From Methanoregula sp. (lineage in GTDB: Archaea > Halobacteriota > Methanomicrobia > Methanomicrobiales > Methanospirillaceae), in contig JAPKXT010000190.1 in NCBI GenBank assembly GCA_026394695.1, positions 1 through 20,091 on the forward strand: 20,091 bases of DNA, read 5' to 3'. Shown here piece by piece: positions 1 through 7,640 of the stretch. Position 1 is the first letter of the stretch. Every line of letters starts with the position of its first letter. Below the pieces are notes generated by a model. It saw only the letters and a list, made by a program, of their open reading frames with translations, did not search any database and was not told where the DNA came from. The translations under genes were made by a program, and so were the position numbers.

Positions 1-994
1 CTGCTGCCTTGTGCTCGCCAATATGATCGAGCAGCAATGATCCCGCCCAGATGGTGGCAATCGGGTTTGCAATACCCAGATTCTTGTACTTCGGTGCTGA
101 ACCGTGGATCGGCTCAAACATCGATGTGCCCTTCGGGTTGATGTTGCCGCCGGGTGCAAGCCCGAGCCCGCCCTGGATCATGGCGCCGAGATCGGTGATG
201 ATATCTCCGAACATGTTGGGCGTGACCACGACATCAAACCACTCAGGGTTCTTGACAAACCACATAGTGACAGCATCAACGAAGTTAAACTCGGTTTTGA
301 CCTCGGGGTATTTCTTCGCGGTTTCAGTAAAGACATCCCGCCATAGCCCATATACATCCGAAAGCACGTTTGCCTTGTCAACCGAAGTGAGTTTCTTCTT
401 CCTTCCTTGTGCAAGGTCAAAGGCATAGGTCTGGACCCGGCGTGAACCCTCGCGGGTGATGACGCCGATCTGGTACGCAACTTCTTCAGCATCGCTCTCT
501 ACATCGAGACCAAACTTCACGCTATACATATCGCGGATTACGTTCAGTTCTTTCTTCTCATGCTTCTTAAACCGTGACCCGATCCCTACGTAGAAGTCCT
601 CGGTGTTCTCCCGGACGACGACAAAATCGATATCCGCAGGAGTCTTGCCGGCCAGCGGGGTCTCGACGCCACTTAAGAGTCTGATGGGACGGAGGTTGAC
701 ATACATATCGAAATGGAAGCGGAGCGCGAGCAGGATCCCCTTTTCAAGGATGCCCGGTTTTACCCGTTCGTCCCCGATGGCGCCGAAATAGATTGCCTTA
801 AATCGGGAGAGTTCCTTAAGTTCATCCTCGGTGACGAGCTTTGCGGAATTGATGTACCGGTCAGCCCCGATATCAAAATCCGTCCACTGGATACCAAAGT
901 TGAACTTTTCGCCTGCAGCCTCCAGCACTTTCTTTCCCTCGGCCACGATCTCCGGGCCGATGCCATCCCCGCCTATCGTCGCGATTTTATACAT
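1..994 (-). CDS. leuB: Isopropylmalate/isocitrate-type dehydrogenase, 3' end cut by window edge
   Basis: NAD(P)-dependent decarboxylating dehydrogenase of the isopropylmalate/isocitrate family, the step after the LeuCD isomerase. About 331 codons are present; the C-terminal few dozen residues lie beyond the left edge. Visible motifs: N-terminal IATIGGDGIGPEI nucleotide-binding start, the substrate segment LRFHFDMYVNLRP, VRENTEDFYVGIG, and near residue 260 the family signature NMFGDIITDLGA followed by an NPKGTSMFEPIHGSAP stretch. The ATG at 994 has a good ribosome site (AAAGGAGG) and lies 22 bases inside the end of leuD. The family also holds homoisocitrate dehydrogenase (AksF, coenzyme B synthesis) and tartrate dehydrogenase. 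The segment before LRFHFD is of the LeuB sort rather than the S-x-N sort of isocitrate enzymes, so LeuB is favoured but not proven. Confidence 0.88.
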   Translation of the reverse strand, partial: MYKIATIGGDGIGPEIVAEGKKVLEAAGEKFNFGIQWTDFDIGADRYINSAKLVTEDELKELSRFKAIYFGAIGDERVKPGILEKGILLALRFHFDMYVNLRPIRLLSGVETPLAGKTPADIDFVVVRENTEDFYVGIGSRFKKHEKKELNVIRDMYSVKFGLDVESDAEEVAYQIGVITREGSRRVQTYAFDLAQGRKKKLTSVDKANVLSDVYGLWRDVFTETAKKYPEVKTEFNFVDAVTMWFVKNPEWFDVVVTPNMFGDIITDLGAMIQGGLGLAPGGNINPKGTSMFEPIHGSAPKYKNLGIANPIATIWAGSLLLDHIGEHKAA

Positions 995-1470
995 ACCGGA
1001 GCCTCCTTTAACTGTTTTGCATACCCGACAAGCCCTGCCGCCTCAACGATGTTGTACATGAATTCAGGGACCGGCTCGATCGTATACTCTTTTCCTTCGA
1101 CAATCACTTTTCCTTCGTGTTCCTGGACAATAATGGAACTCCCGTCCTTAATCTCACCCGTGTAAACACAGACAAGAGGAAGCAACCCGACGTTGATGGC
1201 GTTCCGGAAGAAGATCCGGGCAAAGGATTGCGCAAGGATCACCCTGATGCCGGCCCCTTTCAGAGCGAGAGGGGCATGCTCGCGGGATGATCCGCAGCCG
1301 AAGTTCCTGCCGGCAACAATCACGTCCCCCTCCTTTGCCAGCTTGGCAAAGTCATCCCGGATCCCTTCAAACGCGTGCTTTGCCAGTTCCTTCTCGTCAT
1401 AGATTGTCAGGAACCGTCCGGGAATGATTGCGTCCGTATCGATATTATCACCAAATTTCCAGGCCCGCAT
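973..1470 (-). CDS. leuD: 3-isopropylmalate dehydratase / homoaconitase small subunit
   Basis: Small (swivel-domain) subunit of the LeuCD aconitase-type hydro-lyase, 165 residues. It starts MRAWKFGDNIDTDAIIPGRFL, and the substrate-binding GCGSSREHAP is at residues 58-67. The usual family length is about 165, so it is complete. I chose ATG 1470 because GGAGGTG stands five bases before it; an in-frame GTG at 1476 is possible but overlaps that site. leuC stops two bases before this ATG and the gene's end overlaps leuB, so the three are cotranscribed and probably translationally coupled. The specificity loop after the Asp-Thr-Asp motif reads F-L-T-I (residues 20-23). In Methanocaldococcus jannaschii, YLRT marks homoaconitase and YLVY marks isopropylmalate isomerase; this loop is neither, so the substrate is open. 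Confidence 0.92.
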   Translation of the reverse strand: MRAWKFGDNIDTDAIIPGRFLTIYDEKELAKHAFEGIRDDFAKLAKEGDVIVAGRNFGCGSSREHAPLALKGAGIRVILAQSFARIFFRNAINVGLLPLVCVYTGEIKDGSSIIVQEHEGKVIVEGKEYTIEPVPEFMYNIVEAAGLVGYAKQLKEAPVCIKSRR

Positions 1471-1472
1471 CT

Positions 1473-2723
1473 TCACACCTCCCTCGGATCAGTGATCTCG
1501 CCGGTAATCGCACTCGCTGCTGCCGTAGCCGGGGAACAAAGGTAGACGAAAGCCTCCGTGCTCCCCTGCCGGCCCCGGAAGTTCCGGTTCGAGGTGGAGA
1601 GCGAGACCTCCCCGGGCGCAAGCAGGCCATACGCCCCGCCCATGCAGGGCCCGCAGGAAGGAGCCCCTACAAGAGCCCCGGCGGTGACGAACCGTTCGAT
1701 CAGGCCGGCCCTGAGGGTTTTCAGGTACTCATCCCGTGATGAAGGGATGATGATGACCCGGACCTTGTCAGAAAATGTCCTGGTACCAAGAACTTCAGCG
1801 GCTTCTTTGAAATCCTCGAACCTGCCGTTCGTGCATGACCCGATGAAGATCTGGTCGATGTGGGTCCCTTCAACCTTGCCCACTGGTACCCCCTGGTCCA
1901 CATTGTGGGGTGTGGCAACCTGCGGTTCCAGCTTCTGAACATCATACGAACGCCGACCGGCATATGCCGCATCGGGATCGCTGTTCAGCGCAAACGATTT
2001 CATTTTCCGGCGACCTTTCAGGTAGTCCCACGTGACAGAATCCGGTGCGACAATTCCTGCCTTTGCCCCCATCTCAATTGCCATGTTGCAGCAGGTCATC
2101 CTGCCCGGCATGTCAAGGCTTTCTACGGTCTTCCCGCAGAATTCGATTGCCTGGTAGGTTGCCCCATCAGCACCGATGTCAGCGGCAATTGAAAGGATTA
2201 AGTCCTTTGCCCCGACCCTGTGCTGGAATTTTCCGGTCACTTCTGCCCTGATGCTTTCCGGTAATCGGAAGTACAGCGCACCGAACTTAAGCACAAAACC
2301 CATATCGGTTGAACCGATGCCGGTTGCAAACGCTCCTGCAGCACCGTACATGCAGGTGTGGGAATCAGCCCCGACAATAATCTCACCCGGTGCTGCTCTT
2401 CCCTTCTCCAGCACTACCTGGTGACAGACACCTTCATTGATATCATAATTGTGGATGTGCTGTTCGGCAGCAAATTTGCGCATGTATACATGGTGCTCGG
2501 CTGCCGGAATGGAGTCTGCCGGGATCTGGTGGTCAAAGAGCATGATGACCTGCTTTGGGTCAAACACTTTTGATCCACCCATCTCGTAGAACTTCTGGAT
2601 GGCAAGGGGGCCGGTAATATCATGGATCATCGCCCCGTCAACAGGAGCCATTACCACTTCGCCTGCCCGTATATCCCTGCCACATTTTCTGGAAAATATC
2701 TTCTCTACGATAGTTGCTCCCAT
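1473..2723 (-). CDS. leuC: 3-isopropylmalate dehydratase / homoaconitase large subunit
   Basis: Large subunit of the aconitase superfamily, carrying the [4Fe-4S] cluster that binds and dehydrates the hydroxyacid; it works with LeuD. With the start at 2723 the protein is 416 residues, matching archaeal LeuC. The cluster ligands are the Cys in IGSCTNGR (about residue 297) and the pair in APSCGPCMGG (357 and 360); TSNRNFRGRQG near the C-terminus is the family's conserved end block. I prefer ATG 2723 (MGATIVEKIF, the conserved family beginning) over ATG 2753, which would add ten residues (MRARIVPRLS). Neither has a ribosome site. A TATA-like CAATATAAT at about 2750-2758 would place transcription start just before 2723. 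First gene of leuC-leuD-leuB; it may serve leucine synthesis, coenzyme B synthesis, or both. Confidence 0.92.
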   Translation of the reverse strand: MGATIVEKIFSRKCGRDIRAGEVVMAPVDGAMIHDITGPLAIQKFYEMGGSKVFDPKQVIMLFDHQIPADSIPAAEHHVYMRKFAAEQHIHNYDINEGVCHQVVLEKGRAAPGEIIVGADSHTCMYGAAGAFATGIGSTDMGFVLKFGALYFRLPESIRAEVTGKFQHRVGAKDLILSIAADIGADGATYQAIEFCGKTVESLDMPGRMTCCNMAIEMGAKAGIVAPDSVTWDYLKGRRKMKSFALNSDPDAAYAGRRSYDVQKLEPQVATPHNVDQGVPVGKVEGTHIDQIFIGSCTNGRFEDFKEAAEVLGTRTFSDKVRVIIIPSSRDEYLKTLRAGLIERFVTAGALVGAPSCGPCMGGAYGLLAPGEVSLSTSNRNFRGRQGSTEAFVYLCSPATAAASAITGEITDPREV

Positions 2724-2748
2724 GCTCAATCGGGGTACTATACGTGCT

Positions 2749-2759
2749 CTCATTATATT
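2749..2759 (-). promoter_or_regulatory. Candidate TATA box for leuCDB
   Basis: On the minus strand the sequence reads ACAATATAATG. Archaeal transcription usually starts about 25 bases downstream, here about 2731, which would leave a leader of some eight bases before ATG 2723. A second AT-rich candidate (GATGTAAACC, about 2775-2784) would instead fit a leaderless ATG at 2753. No mapped start was available. Confidence 0.35.
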
Positions 2760-2816
2760 GTCGTTTGGGGAACAGGTTTACATCGATAACTGCAACTCTT
2801 TTCGTAGTTAAAGCAA

Positions 2817-2830
2817 GGTTTAACCTTTTT
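2817..2830 (+). promoter_or_regulatory. Candidate TATA box for the SIMPL-domain gene
   Basis: GTTTAACC followed by a T run is centred about 32 bases before ATG 2854, which predicts a start of transcription near 2847 and an almost leaderless mRNA. It lies in the 130-base divergent gap shared with leuC. Confidence 0.4.
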
Positions 2831-2853
2831 CCCGGTAAGATTATGCAATAATT

Positions 2854-3588
2854 ATGAAGCAGAAGATTTTTTTACTTATGCTGGTTGTCGTAATTCTTGC
2901 GATGACAAGTATCGGCAGCGTTGGAGCTGCCACGCAGGCAACATGTGACGAAAACGTGATTCACGCTTATGGGAGCGGGAATATCATTGGCACTCCTGAC
3001 AGGGCACAGGTCACGTTTTCTGTTGAGACTGAGAATGCTGATGTAAAAGTCGCACAGCAGGCAAATGCGGTGCAGATGACCAAAGTAATCGATGCGCTCG
3101 TTGCCGCAGATATCCCCAAGGATGCACTCAGGACCACGGGATACAACATATATCCTGTGTATGATGATTACTCAAAGACACCTCTTGAACAGAAAATCCG
3201 TTCCTACCGGGTAACCAACACGCTGACCGTCACGCTTCATGACGTCAACAGGACCGGTGAAGTCATTGATATCGCGGTTGCAAACGGAATAAACCAGGCA
3301 AGTTCCATTCAGTTTATGCTCTCCGATGCACAGGCGCAGGTACTCCGGACCGAGGCATTGAAAAAAGCAGTTACTCTCGCCCGGGCAGATGCGGATACGG
3401 TTGCCGGTGCACTTGGCGTTACCATTGTTGATGTGAAGAGCGCAGACATCAGCGGGGGTTACGCGCCGGTTCTCTTTGAAAACTACAATGCTGTCGATGC
3501 CGTGGCGAAATCTGCGACACCAACTCCCATCCAGCCCGGCGATGTTACCGTAACTGCCCAGGTGTCCATCACGTACTCAATCCGCTGA
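2854..3588 (+). CDS. Secreted SIMPL-domain (DUF541) protein
   Basis: A 244-residue exported protein. Residues 1-25 form a signal peptide (Lys-rich start, hydrophobic run LLMLVVVILAM, small residues at G-A-A). The rest matches the SIMPL/DUF541 fold: a start HAYGSGNIIGTPDRAQVTFSV, the central TTGYNIYPVYD with RSYRVTNTLTV, and a final VTVTAQVSITYSI strand. The domain is widespread in bacteria and archaea (Brucella BP26, mouse SIMPL) and its members often form oligomeric rings, but the biochemical role is unknown. It stands alone, with leuC divergent on the left and a T-rich terminator and nusA on the right. The family assignment is firm; the role here is not predicted. Confidence 0.88.
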   Translation: MKQKIFLLMLVVVILAMTSIGSVGAATQATCDENVIHAYGSGNIIGTPDRAQVTFSVETENADVKVAQQANAVQMTKVIDALVAADIPKDALRTTGYNIYPVYDDYSKTPLEQKIRSYRVTNTLTVTLHDVNRTGEVIDIAVANGINQASSIQFMLSDAQAQVLRTEALKKAVTLARADADTVAGALGVTIVDVKSADISGGYAPVLFENYNAVDAVAKSATPTPIQPGDVTVTAQVSITYSIR

Positions 3589-3616
3589 TTTTTCAGGATC
3601 TCTTCACAACTTTTTT
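3589..3616 (+). terminator. T-rich terminator after the SIMPL gene
   Basis: Five T residues directly after the stop codon and a run of six T at 3611-3616 fit archaeal termination at oligo-T. No strong hairpin precedes them. Confidence 0.4.
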
Positions 3617-3701
3617 ACAGTAGCAGTGTGTGAATATTCTTTAAACCACATTGCAGCATCCGGCTCATCCGGATAAACAATCAACCGTATCTAAAAATTT
3701 C

Positions 3702-3711
3702 GAATATCTAA
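3702..3711 (+). promoter_or_regulatory. Candidate TATA box for nusA-hisE
   Basis: GAATATCTA inside an AT-rich stretch (3691-3716) is centred 38 bases before ATG 3744, predicting a short leader of about 13 bases. It lies downstream of the TTG at 3651, which argues against that codon as the nusA start. Confidence 0.4.
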
Positions 3712-3743
3712 AAAATTGCGGATACAATAGGACTGATTTTGAT

Positions 3744-4187
3744 ATGGAACGCAATATTGGCTTCAAAGAGCGAAGGTACATTGAGGAATTACGAATTCTC
3801 ACAAAATCCACAGCACTCGACTGCGTGATCGATGACCGGTTTGACCGGGTGATCTATGTGATCCGCCCGGGAGATATGGGACTTGCGATTGGCAAGAAAG
3901 GGGATAATATCAAGCGTCTCCAGAATGTGCTCGGCAAGCGGATCGAGATGGTGGAGTATGCAGAAACCCCGGAGGAATTTATCACAAACATCTTCAAACC
4001 GGCAGAAGTGGTGGGCACCGAACGGAGTGCAGAAAACGGGCCGGTGAATGTATTTGTGAAACTGAGAAGCGACCTTGGCATCGCGATCGGAAAGTCGGGA
4101 TGTAATATCGAAAAGGCGCGCATCCTCTCCCGGCGGTTCTTTGGTTTTGATATCGGGGAGGTTCTTCTCGTGAAGGAGGATGCATGA
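3744..4187 (+). CDS. nusA: Archaeal NusA-like transcription factor (two KH domains)
   Basis: RNA-binding protein related to the KH region of bacterial NusA; archaeal forms lack the N-terminal polymerase-binding and S1 domains and are about 140 residues. With ATG 3744 this one is 147 residues. KH1 carries GDMGLAIGKKGDNIKR (GxxG loop at 50-53) and KH2 carries LGIAIGKSGCNIEKAR (loop at 116-119). The frame is open back to a TTG at 3651, but those extra 31 residues have no family counterpart and the likely TATA box lies inside them. Its stop overlaps the hisE start by four bases (ATGA). In many archaea this gene sits with RNA polymerase and ribosomal genes; here it does not. Confidence 0.9.
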   Translation: MERNIGFKERRYIEELRILTKSTALDCVIDDRFDRVIYVIRPGDMGLAIGKKGDNIKRLQNVLGKRIEMVEYAETPEEFITNIFKPAEVVGTERSAENGPVNVFVKLRSDLGIAIGKSGCNIEKARILSRRFFGFDIGEVLLVKEDA

Positions 4188-4486
4188 AAGAGACCGTTAA
4201 TCCTGCAATTATTGCCGAGATCTGGTCCGTTATCGAGGAACGGGCAAAAAATCCCTCGGAGGAATCCTATACCAGCCGCCTGCTTGCAGATAAGAAAGGT
4301 ATCGATAAGGTGCTGGAAAAGGTGGGCGAGGAATCAACCGAGTTTATTATCGCTGCAAAAAATGGTGTGAACGAGCGTACCGTTGAAGAAGCATCTGATC
4401 TTATCTTTCATCTTCTCGTTGCGCTGCGTGCATCAGGTATTGACCTGTCCGATGTTATGCGGGAACTTGAACGGCGGCGAAAATAG
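4184..4486 (+). CDS. hisE: Phosphoribosyl-ATP pyrophosphatase
   Basis: Second step of histidine synthesis: hydrolysis of phosphoribosyl-ATP to phosphoribosyl-AMP and pyrophosphate, a cytosolic all-alpha MazG-type fold. The 100-residue length is normal for a stand-alone HisE. Metal-binding acidic motifs are KVGEESTEF (Glu 45, 49, 50, 53) and VEEASDLIFHLL (Glu 69 and Asp 72). The ATG overlaps the nusA stop and is preceded by AAGGAGG inside the nusA end, so translation is coupled. No other histidine gene is in the window. It ends nine bases from the convergent DUF151 gene. Confidence 0.95.
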   Translation: MKETVNPAIIAEIWSVIEERAKNPSEESYTSRLLADKKGIDKVLEKVGEESTEFIIAAKNGVNERTVEEASDLIFHLLVALRASGIDLSDVMRELERRRK

Positions 4487-4495
4487 CATAAAATC

Positions 4496-4951
4496 CTATT
4501 TCTGTAAAAAGGTCGACAGGTCAACCATTTTTGGTAGATCCTGAATTTTCTGCCCGGCTGACAAAAGTACCGCTTCATCAACAAATATGGGGGCCTCTCC
4601 CCGGAGTGCAAGAGCAATACCGTCACTGGGACGGCAGTCGATATACTCCTCGTGGTGATCACCAGAGATTACAAGCTGTGCGTAAAAAACACCGTTCTCG
4701 ATACTGTCTATCTGCAGAAAACGCAGCGTGATGGAAAATCTGGCAAGCAGTTCTAAAAAGAGGTCGTGGGTGAATGGCCGGGGCAGGACTTCTTTGTTTA
4801 TTGCGCTATTGATGGATATTGCTTCCCAGAGCCCGATAAAAATCGGCAGATGGAGGGTTTCTTCCCCGTTGGAAAGTATCACCAGCGGGACGGTAGCAGC
4901 ATCGCTCAGGGCAACAAAAACGCCTTTTACCTCGCACCTTATTTGCATCAT
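4496..4951 (-). CDS. Bifunctional nuclease (DUF151/BFN) family protein
   Basis: A 151-residue single-domain protein of the BFN family, whose characterised members in plants and bacteria have RNase and DNase activity. Diagnostic motifs: LPIFIGLWEAISI (35-47), RPFTHDL (58-64), and CRPSDGIALALR (106-117), which corresponds to the family's D/C-x-R-P-S-D block. Two ATGs stand in tandem at 4951 and 4948; the first is used here, with no clear ribosome site for either. It lies 60 bases downstream of the UPF0104 gene on the same strand and may be read with it. The archaeal substrate is unknown, so the nuclease role is by family only. Confidence 0.85.
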   Translation of the reverse strand: MMQIRCEVKGVFVALSDAATVPLVILSNGEETLHLPIFIGLWEAISINSAINKEVLPRPFTHDLFLELLARFSITLRFLQIDSIENGVFYAQLVISGDHHEEYIDCRPSDGIALALRGEAPIFVDEAVLLSAGQKIQDLPKMVDLSTFLQK

Positions 4952-5011
4952 GCCTGTGCACAGTGATTGATGCTATCAGGTATAAGAGTTAAGGTTATCG
5001 GATACGTGACT

Positions 5012-6031
5012 TCATTCCTTGATTTTTGCTTCGCGGCGGACGATAATGATACTGGAGAGTATACCGAGTGCAATATTGAAGTAATAGAGGACAATACGCC
5101 AGATGACCACAAAAATTCCGACAATCGATGCAGGGATAAAAAGGGCGTACATCGATGTCGCTCCTACTTCAGCTATACCGGAACTTCCGGGTGTTAAGGG
5201 GAGCATCATCAGGATTGCAAGGACGAGCTGGATCACAAAAGACTCTAAGATGAGCGGTGGCTGCCCAAGCCCGACAAGAATAAGGGAGGCGGTGACGATC
5301 TCGGATATCCAGTAGAGCAGGGTAAACACCATCCCCCATAGGAGCCCTCCTTTGGCACTTTTTACAAACTTGATAACCGCATCATTAAAATTATTAATTT
5401 CCTTGTCCGCTCGCTCGATGAATTCTTCGACTCTTTCTTTCTCCCATTTCCGGGTAAAAAAGCGTGTACAACGGTTTACGATTTTTTTCACAATATCCGG
5501 CCGCCTGATCGCAAGATAGAAGAGGAACAGGCAACCTACGACAAAGATCCAGGTTACGTATACCATAACTTCTGAGATTGTCCCGAGACTTTTCCACTGG
5601 TCGGAAAGAACAATCATCGCAAACGCTGCCAGTGCAGCAAGCGCGATACCGTCCAGTACCCGCTCCATTATCACAATTGCAGTTGCATCCCCGAGGGGTA
5701 CGTTTGCCCGATAGAGTTCGTGAACACGGACCGGCTCTCCACCAGCTTGTGCGGGGGTAATGGCAGCTGCGAGCAGGTTGGCAAATACAAGGTTCAGGCT
5801 GTAAAAAAATCCAATCCGGTAACCCAGCGACCCCGTCATCTTCTTGACGCGCCATGCCCAGAAGCACATGGTGAGTATATGGGTTAAGAATGCGAGAAGG
5901 AGGAAGAAGGGGTTGATCTCCCTGAGGTACTGGACAGTATTTTCATTAATGGTAAGGTACAGGATAATGACTAAAACGACAAGAGAGAATCCAACGGAAA
6001 AATAAAGCCATTTTACCTGTGACCTCTCCAT
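5012..6031 (-). CDS. UPF0104 / LPG-synthase-type flippase-like membrane protein
   Basis: Integral membrane protein of 339 residues with about eight hydrophobic segments (the first at 8-28, the last ending near 332), belonging to the family of the lysyl-phosphatidylglycerol synthase transmembrane region (UPF0104, TIGR00374). Conserved family sites are visible: ITPAQAGGEPVRVHEL (91-106) and a late LPLTPGSSGIAE. The bacterial relatives (MprF, AglD-like proteins) handle or flip lipids. In haloarchaea AglD, which carries this domain, acts in N-glycosylation from dolichol phosphate, but AglD has an added glycosyltransferase domain that is absent here. A role with lipid-linked substrates is plausible but unproven. 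It is followed 60 bases later by the DUF151 gene. Confidence 0.85.
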   Translation of the reverse strand: MERSQVKWLYFSVGFSLVVLVIILYLTINENTVQYLREINPFFLLLAFLTHILTMCFWAWRVKKMTGSLGYRIGFFYSLNLVFANLLAAAITPAQAGGEPVRVHELYRANVPLGDATAIVIMERVLDGIALAALAAFAMIVLSDQWKSLGTISEVMVYVTWIFVVGCLFLFYLAIRRPDIVKKIVNRCTRFFTRKWEKERVEEFIERADKEINNFNDAVIKFVKSAKGGLLWGMVFTLLYWISEIVTASLILVGLGQPPLILESFVIQLVLAILMMLPLTPGSSGIAEVGATSMYALFIPASIVGIFVVIWRIVLYYFNIALGILSSIIIVRREAKIKE

Positions 6032-6096
6032 ATGTGTTCCCCGTTAAAATGAGCACGTTTTCTCTATGTACGTGGTATCTTTACACATTATTGGAC

Positions 6097-6109
6097 ATAC
6101 TATAAACCT
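6097..6109 (-). promoter_or_regulatory. Candidate TATA box for the UPF0104-DUF151 pair
   Basis: The minus strand reads GGTTTATAGTATG in the 139-base gap after the DUF357 gene. Start of transcription would fall near 6078, leaving a leader of about 47 bases. Readthrough from dphB is equally possible. Confidence 0.3.
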
Positions 6110-6170
6110 TTTTATGACTTGAACCCGTGTTGGACAAGCACTCCGTACAAGCAGGGAAAAGTTCTCACCA

Positions 6171-6746
6171 TCAGACCGTGAAAAGATCCCGCTCTGCCAC
6201 AATGCGGAAGAAACCGGCGGTTACCCCGGCATCGAGCCAGCCGTGCCCGTAACTGAAACTGGCAAGGGCATCTTCAAGTGAGCCAGACTTCCTGCAGGAA
6301 TCGCCGTGTCTTGCATAAACCGCAGTTATAGCAAGGATGTGCCCGGCAAAATCATGACTGGTTGTTGCAGGCTCCGAAACACCCATAACTGATGACCTGG
6401 CAGTATCCAGCAGGTGTGCATAGCGATGTGTCTTCTCTTCAAGTTTTGTCCTGAACGGGGGCTGGAGTTTCTCCTGCGGTCCTGAAAATGGGCAGACCGG
6501 ATGATGCGTGCTGGCAAGCAGTCCGGATGAAAGGCCGAAATGTAACCAGCCAAGGCCATAGTAAAAACCCGCGAGAGCATTGACGGGATCATATGATTCA
6601 AAAAATGTTATCCCATCGCTTTCATAGGCGCGTGCCATCTCCAGGACAGAGGCAGCGATTTTGTAAAAAGGTGTGCTCTCCGGTGCAACAATTCGCGTCA
6701 CGGAAAGTGTTTTAGTAAACAGGACCTGGCAATCTGCAATCTTCAT
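6171..6746 (-). CDS. DUF357-type protein with internal duplication
   Basis: A 191-residue, probably helical cytosolic protein. DUF357 is recognised by an acidic-Asp helix followed by A-x-x-x-x-Y-G-x-G-W-L-D. The pattern occurs twice: NALAGFYYGLGWLHFGLSSGLL at 56-77 (ordinary form, last Asp replaced by His) and DALASFSYGHGWLDAGVTAGFF at 159-180 (canonical). Each copy is preceded by a helix with Y-x-x-D or Y-x-x-H-G-D. Its ATG overlaps the dphB stop (ATGA), so the two are coupled. The function of DUF357 is unknown; linkage with dphB hints at a translation-related job, which is inference only. Confidence 0.75.
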   Translation of the reverse strand: MKIADCQVLFTKTLSVTRIVAPESTPFYKIAASVLEMARAYESDGITFFESYDPVNALAGFYYGLGWLHFGLSSGLLASTHHPVCPFSGPQEKLQPPFRTKLEEKTHRYAHLLDTARSSVMGVSEPATTSHDFAGHILAITAVYARHGDSCRKSGSLEDALASFSYGHGWLDAGVTAGFFRIVAERDLFTV

Positions 6747-7492
6747 AAGCCGGCAAACATCTCCAGGTACGAGCGCTCCATGTCATGCAGTTCAGCGGGG
6801 ACGATCAGGATGTGCAGGGGCGGACCGAAATCAACAGATTGCAGGGTACCTGCAGGTCCAGCCCGAACCAGCGGATCATCTGATCCTGCACGGGCAATAC
6901 CGACGTAAAGGGGTATGTGCATCTTTCTCTCTCCTGCCATCTTTTCAAGAAGGTCTATCGCCTCGTTGACGGTCATATACCGGTCATCCTGGATATCAAG
7001 ATACACCAGCGTGTGCAACCGCAGCGACAGGTTCTGTGCGATAACCTCAATGGATGTTGTCGGGAACCAGTTTTTCTGCGGGAAGGGCAACGAGCAGGAC
7101 TTTCCAAACCGGTAGTTCTGGAGTCCGGAAAGGCCGCAGACTGCACTCGAGATGGAGGCTGCATGAATAATTGCGGTAGGTATCCCCCTCGCTGCGGCAC
7201 GAATCCGCAGGTCCGCATGGGTGGTAGAAACCATCGGGTCACCGGCACAGAGAAACGCTACACGTGAATGCTCTGCTTTGCTCAACAGATCCTCGGGATG
7301 CAACTCTACGTCGTTTCTTCCAAGAAGATGCACGGGTTTTCCATACTGTTTATTGAGGTCTTCATACGAAGTGCCCATGAGCCGGGAGGTGTAAATTTCA
7401 AGAAAGACATGGTCCGCGTTCCGGATGTAGGCGAGCCCTTTTTCTGAAACATCATTTTTATCGTAGAGCCCGAGTCCGATAAAAGTCAGCAT
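6743..7492 (-). CDS. dphB: Diphthine synthase
   Basis: S-adenosylmethionine-dependent methyltransferase (Dph5/DphB) that methylates the modified histidine of elongation factor 2 on the way to diphthamide, a modification restricted to archaea and eukaryotes. Length 249 fits archaeal DphB. The N-terminus MLTFIGLGLYDKNDVSEKGL and LCAGDPMVSTTHADLR (81-96, the cofactor loop of the tetrapyrrole methylase fold) are diagnostic; LPFPQKNWFPTTS follows at about 135-147. A TATA-like GATATATC about 33 bases before the ATG suggests a short leader. Its stop overlaps the DUF357 start by four bases. Confidence 0.93.
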   Translation of the reverse strand: MLTFIGLGLYDKNDVSEKGLAYIRNADHVFLEIYTSRLMGTSYEDLNKQYGKPVHLLGRNDVELHPEDLLSKAEHSRVAFLCAGDPMVSTTHADLRIRAAARGIPTAIIHAASISSAVCGLSGLQNYRFGKSCSLPFPQKNWFPTTSIEVIAQNLSLRLHTLVYLDIQDDRYMTVNEAIDLLEKMAGERKMHIPLYVGIARAGSDDPLVRAGPAGTLQSVDFGPPLHILIVPAELHDMERSYLEMFAGL

Positions 7493-7520
7493 TGTATCAT
7501 TCCCTGTTCAGCATAGAAAA

Positions 7521-7528
7521 GATATATC
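7521..7528 (-). promoter_or_regulatory. Candidate TATA box for dphB
   Basis: GATATATC (minus strand) is centred about 33 bases before ATG 7492, which gives a leader of under ten bases. It sits in the 148-base gap after feoB. I see no strong feoB terminator there. Confidence 0.45.
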
Positions 7529-7640
7529 CCGGGTAATCCACGGCATGCATCCATAAGACCCTCTTTTCCCTGACTTAAAACCGCCGGATTCCTGATCCAA
7601 CGGGAAGGTCCCTGTTGTATGCCAGTCATGCAACGGTTGA

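Noticed and set aside
3651..3743. N-terminal extension of NusA from a TTG start
   Set aside because: The extra 31 residues lack any family counterpart and contain the probable TATA box; the family begins near ATG 3744.
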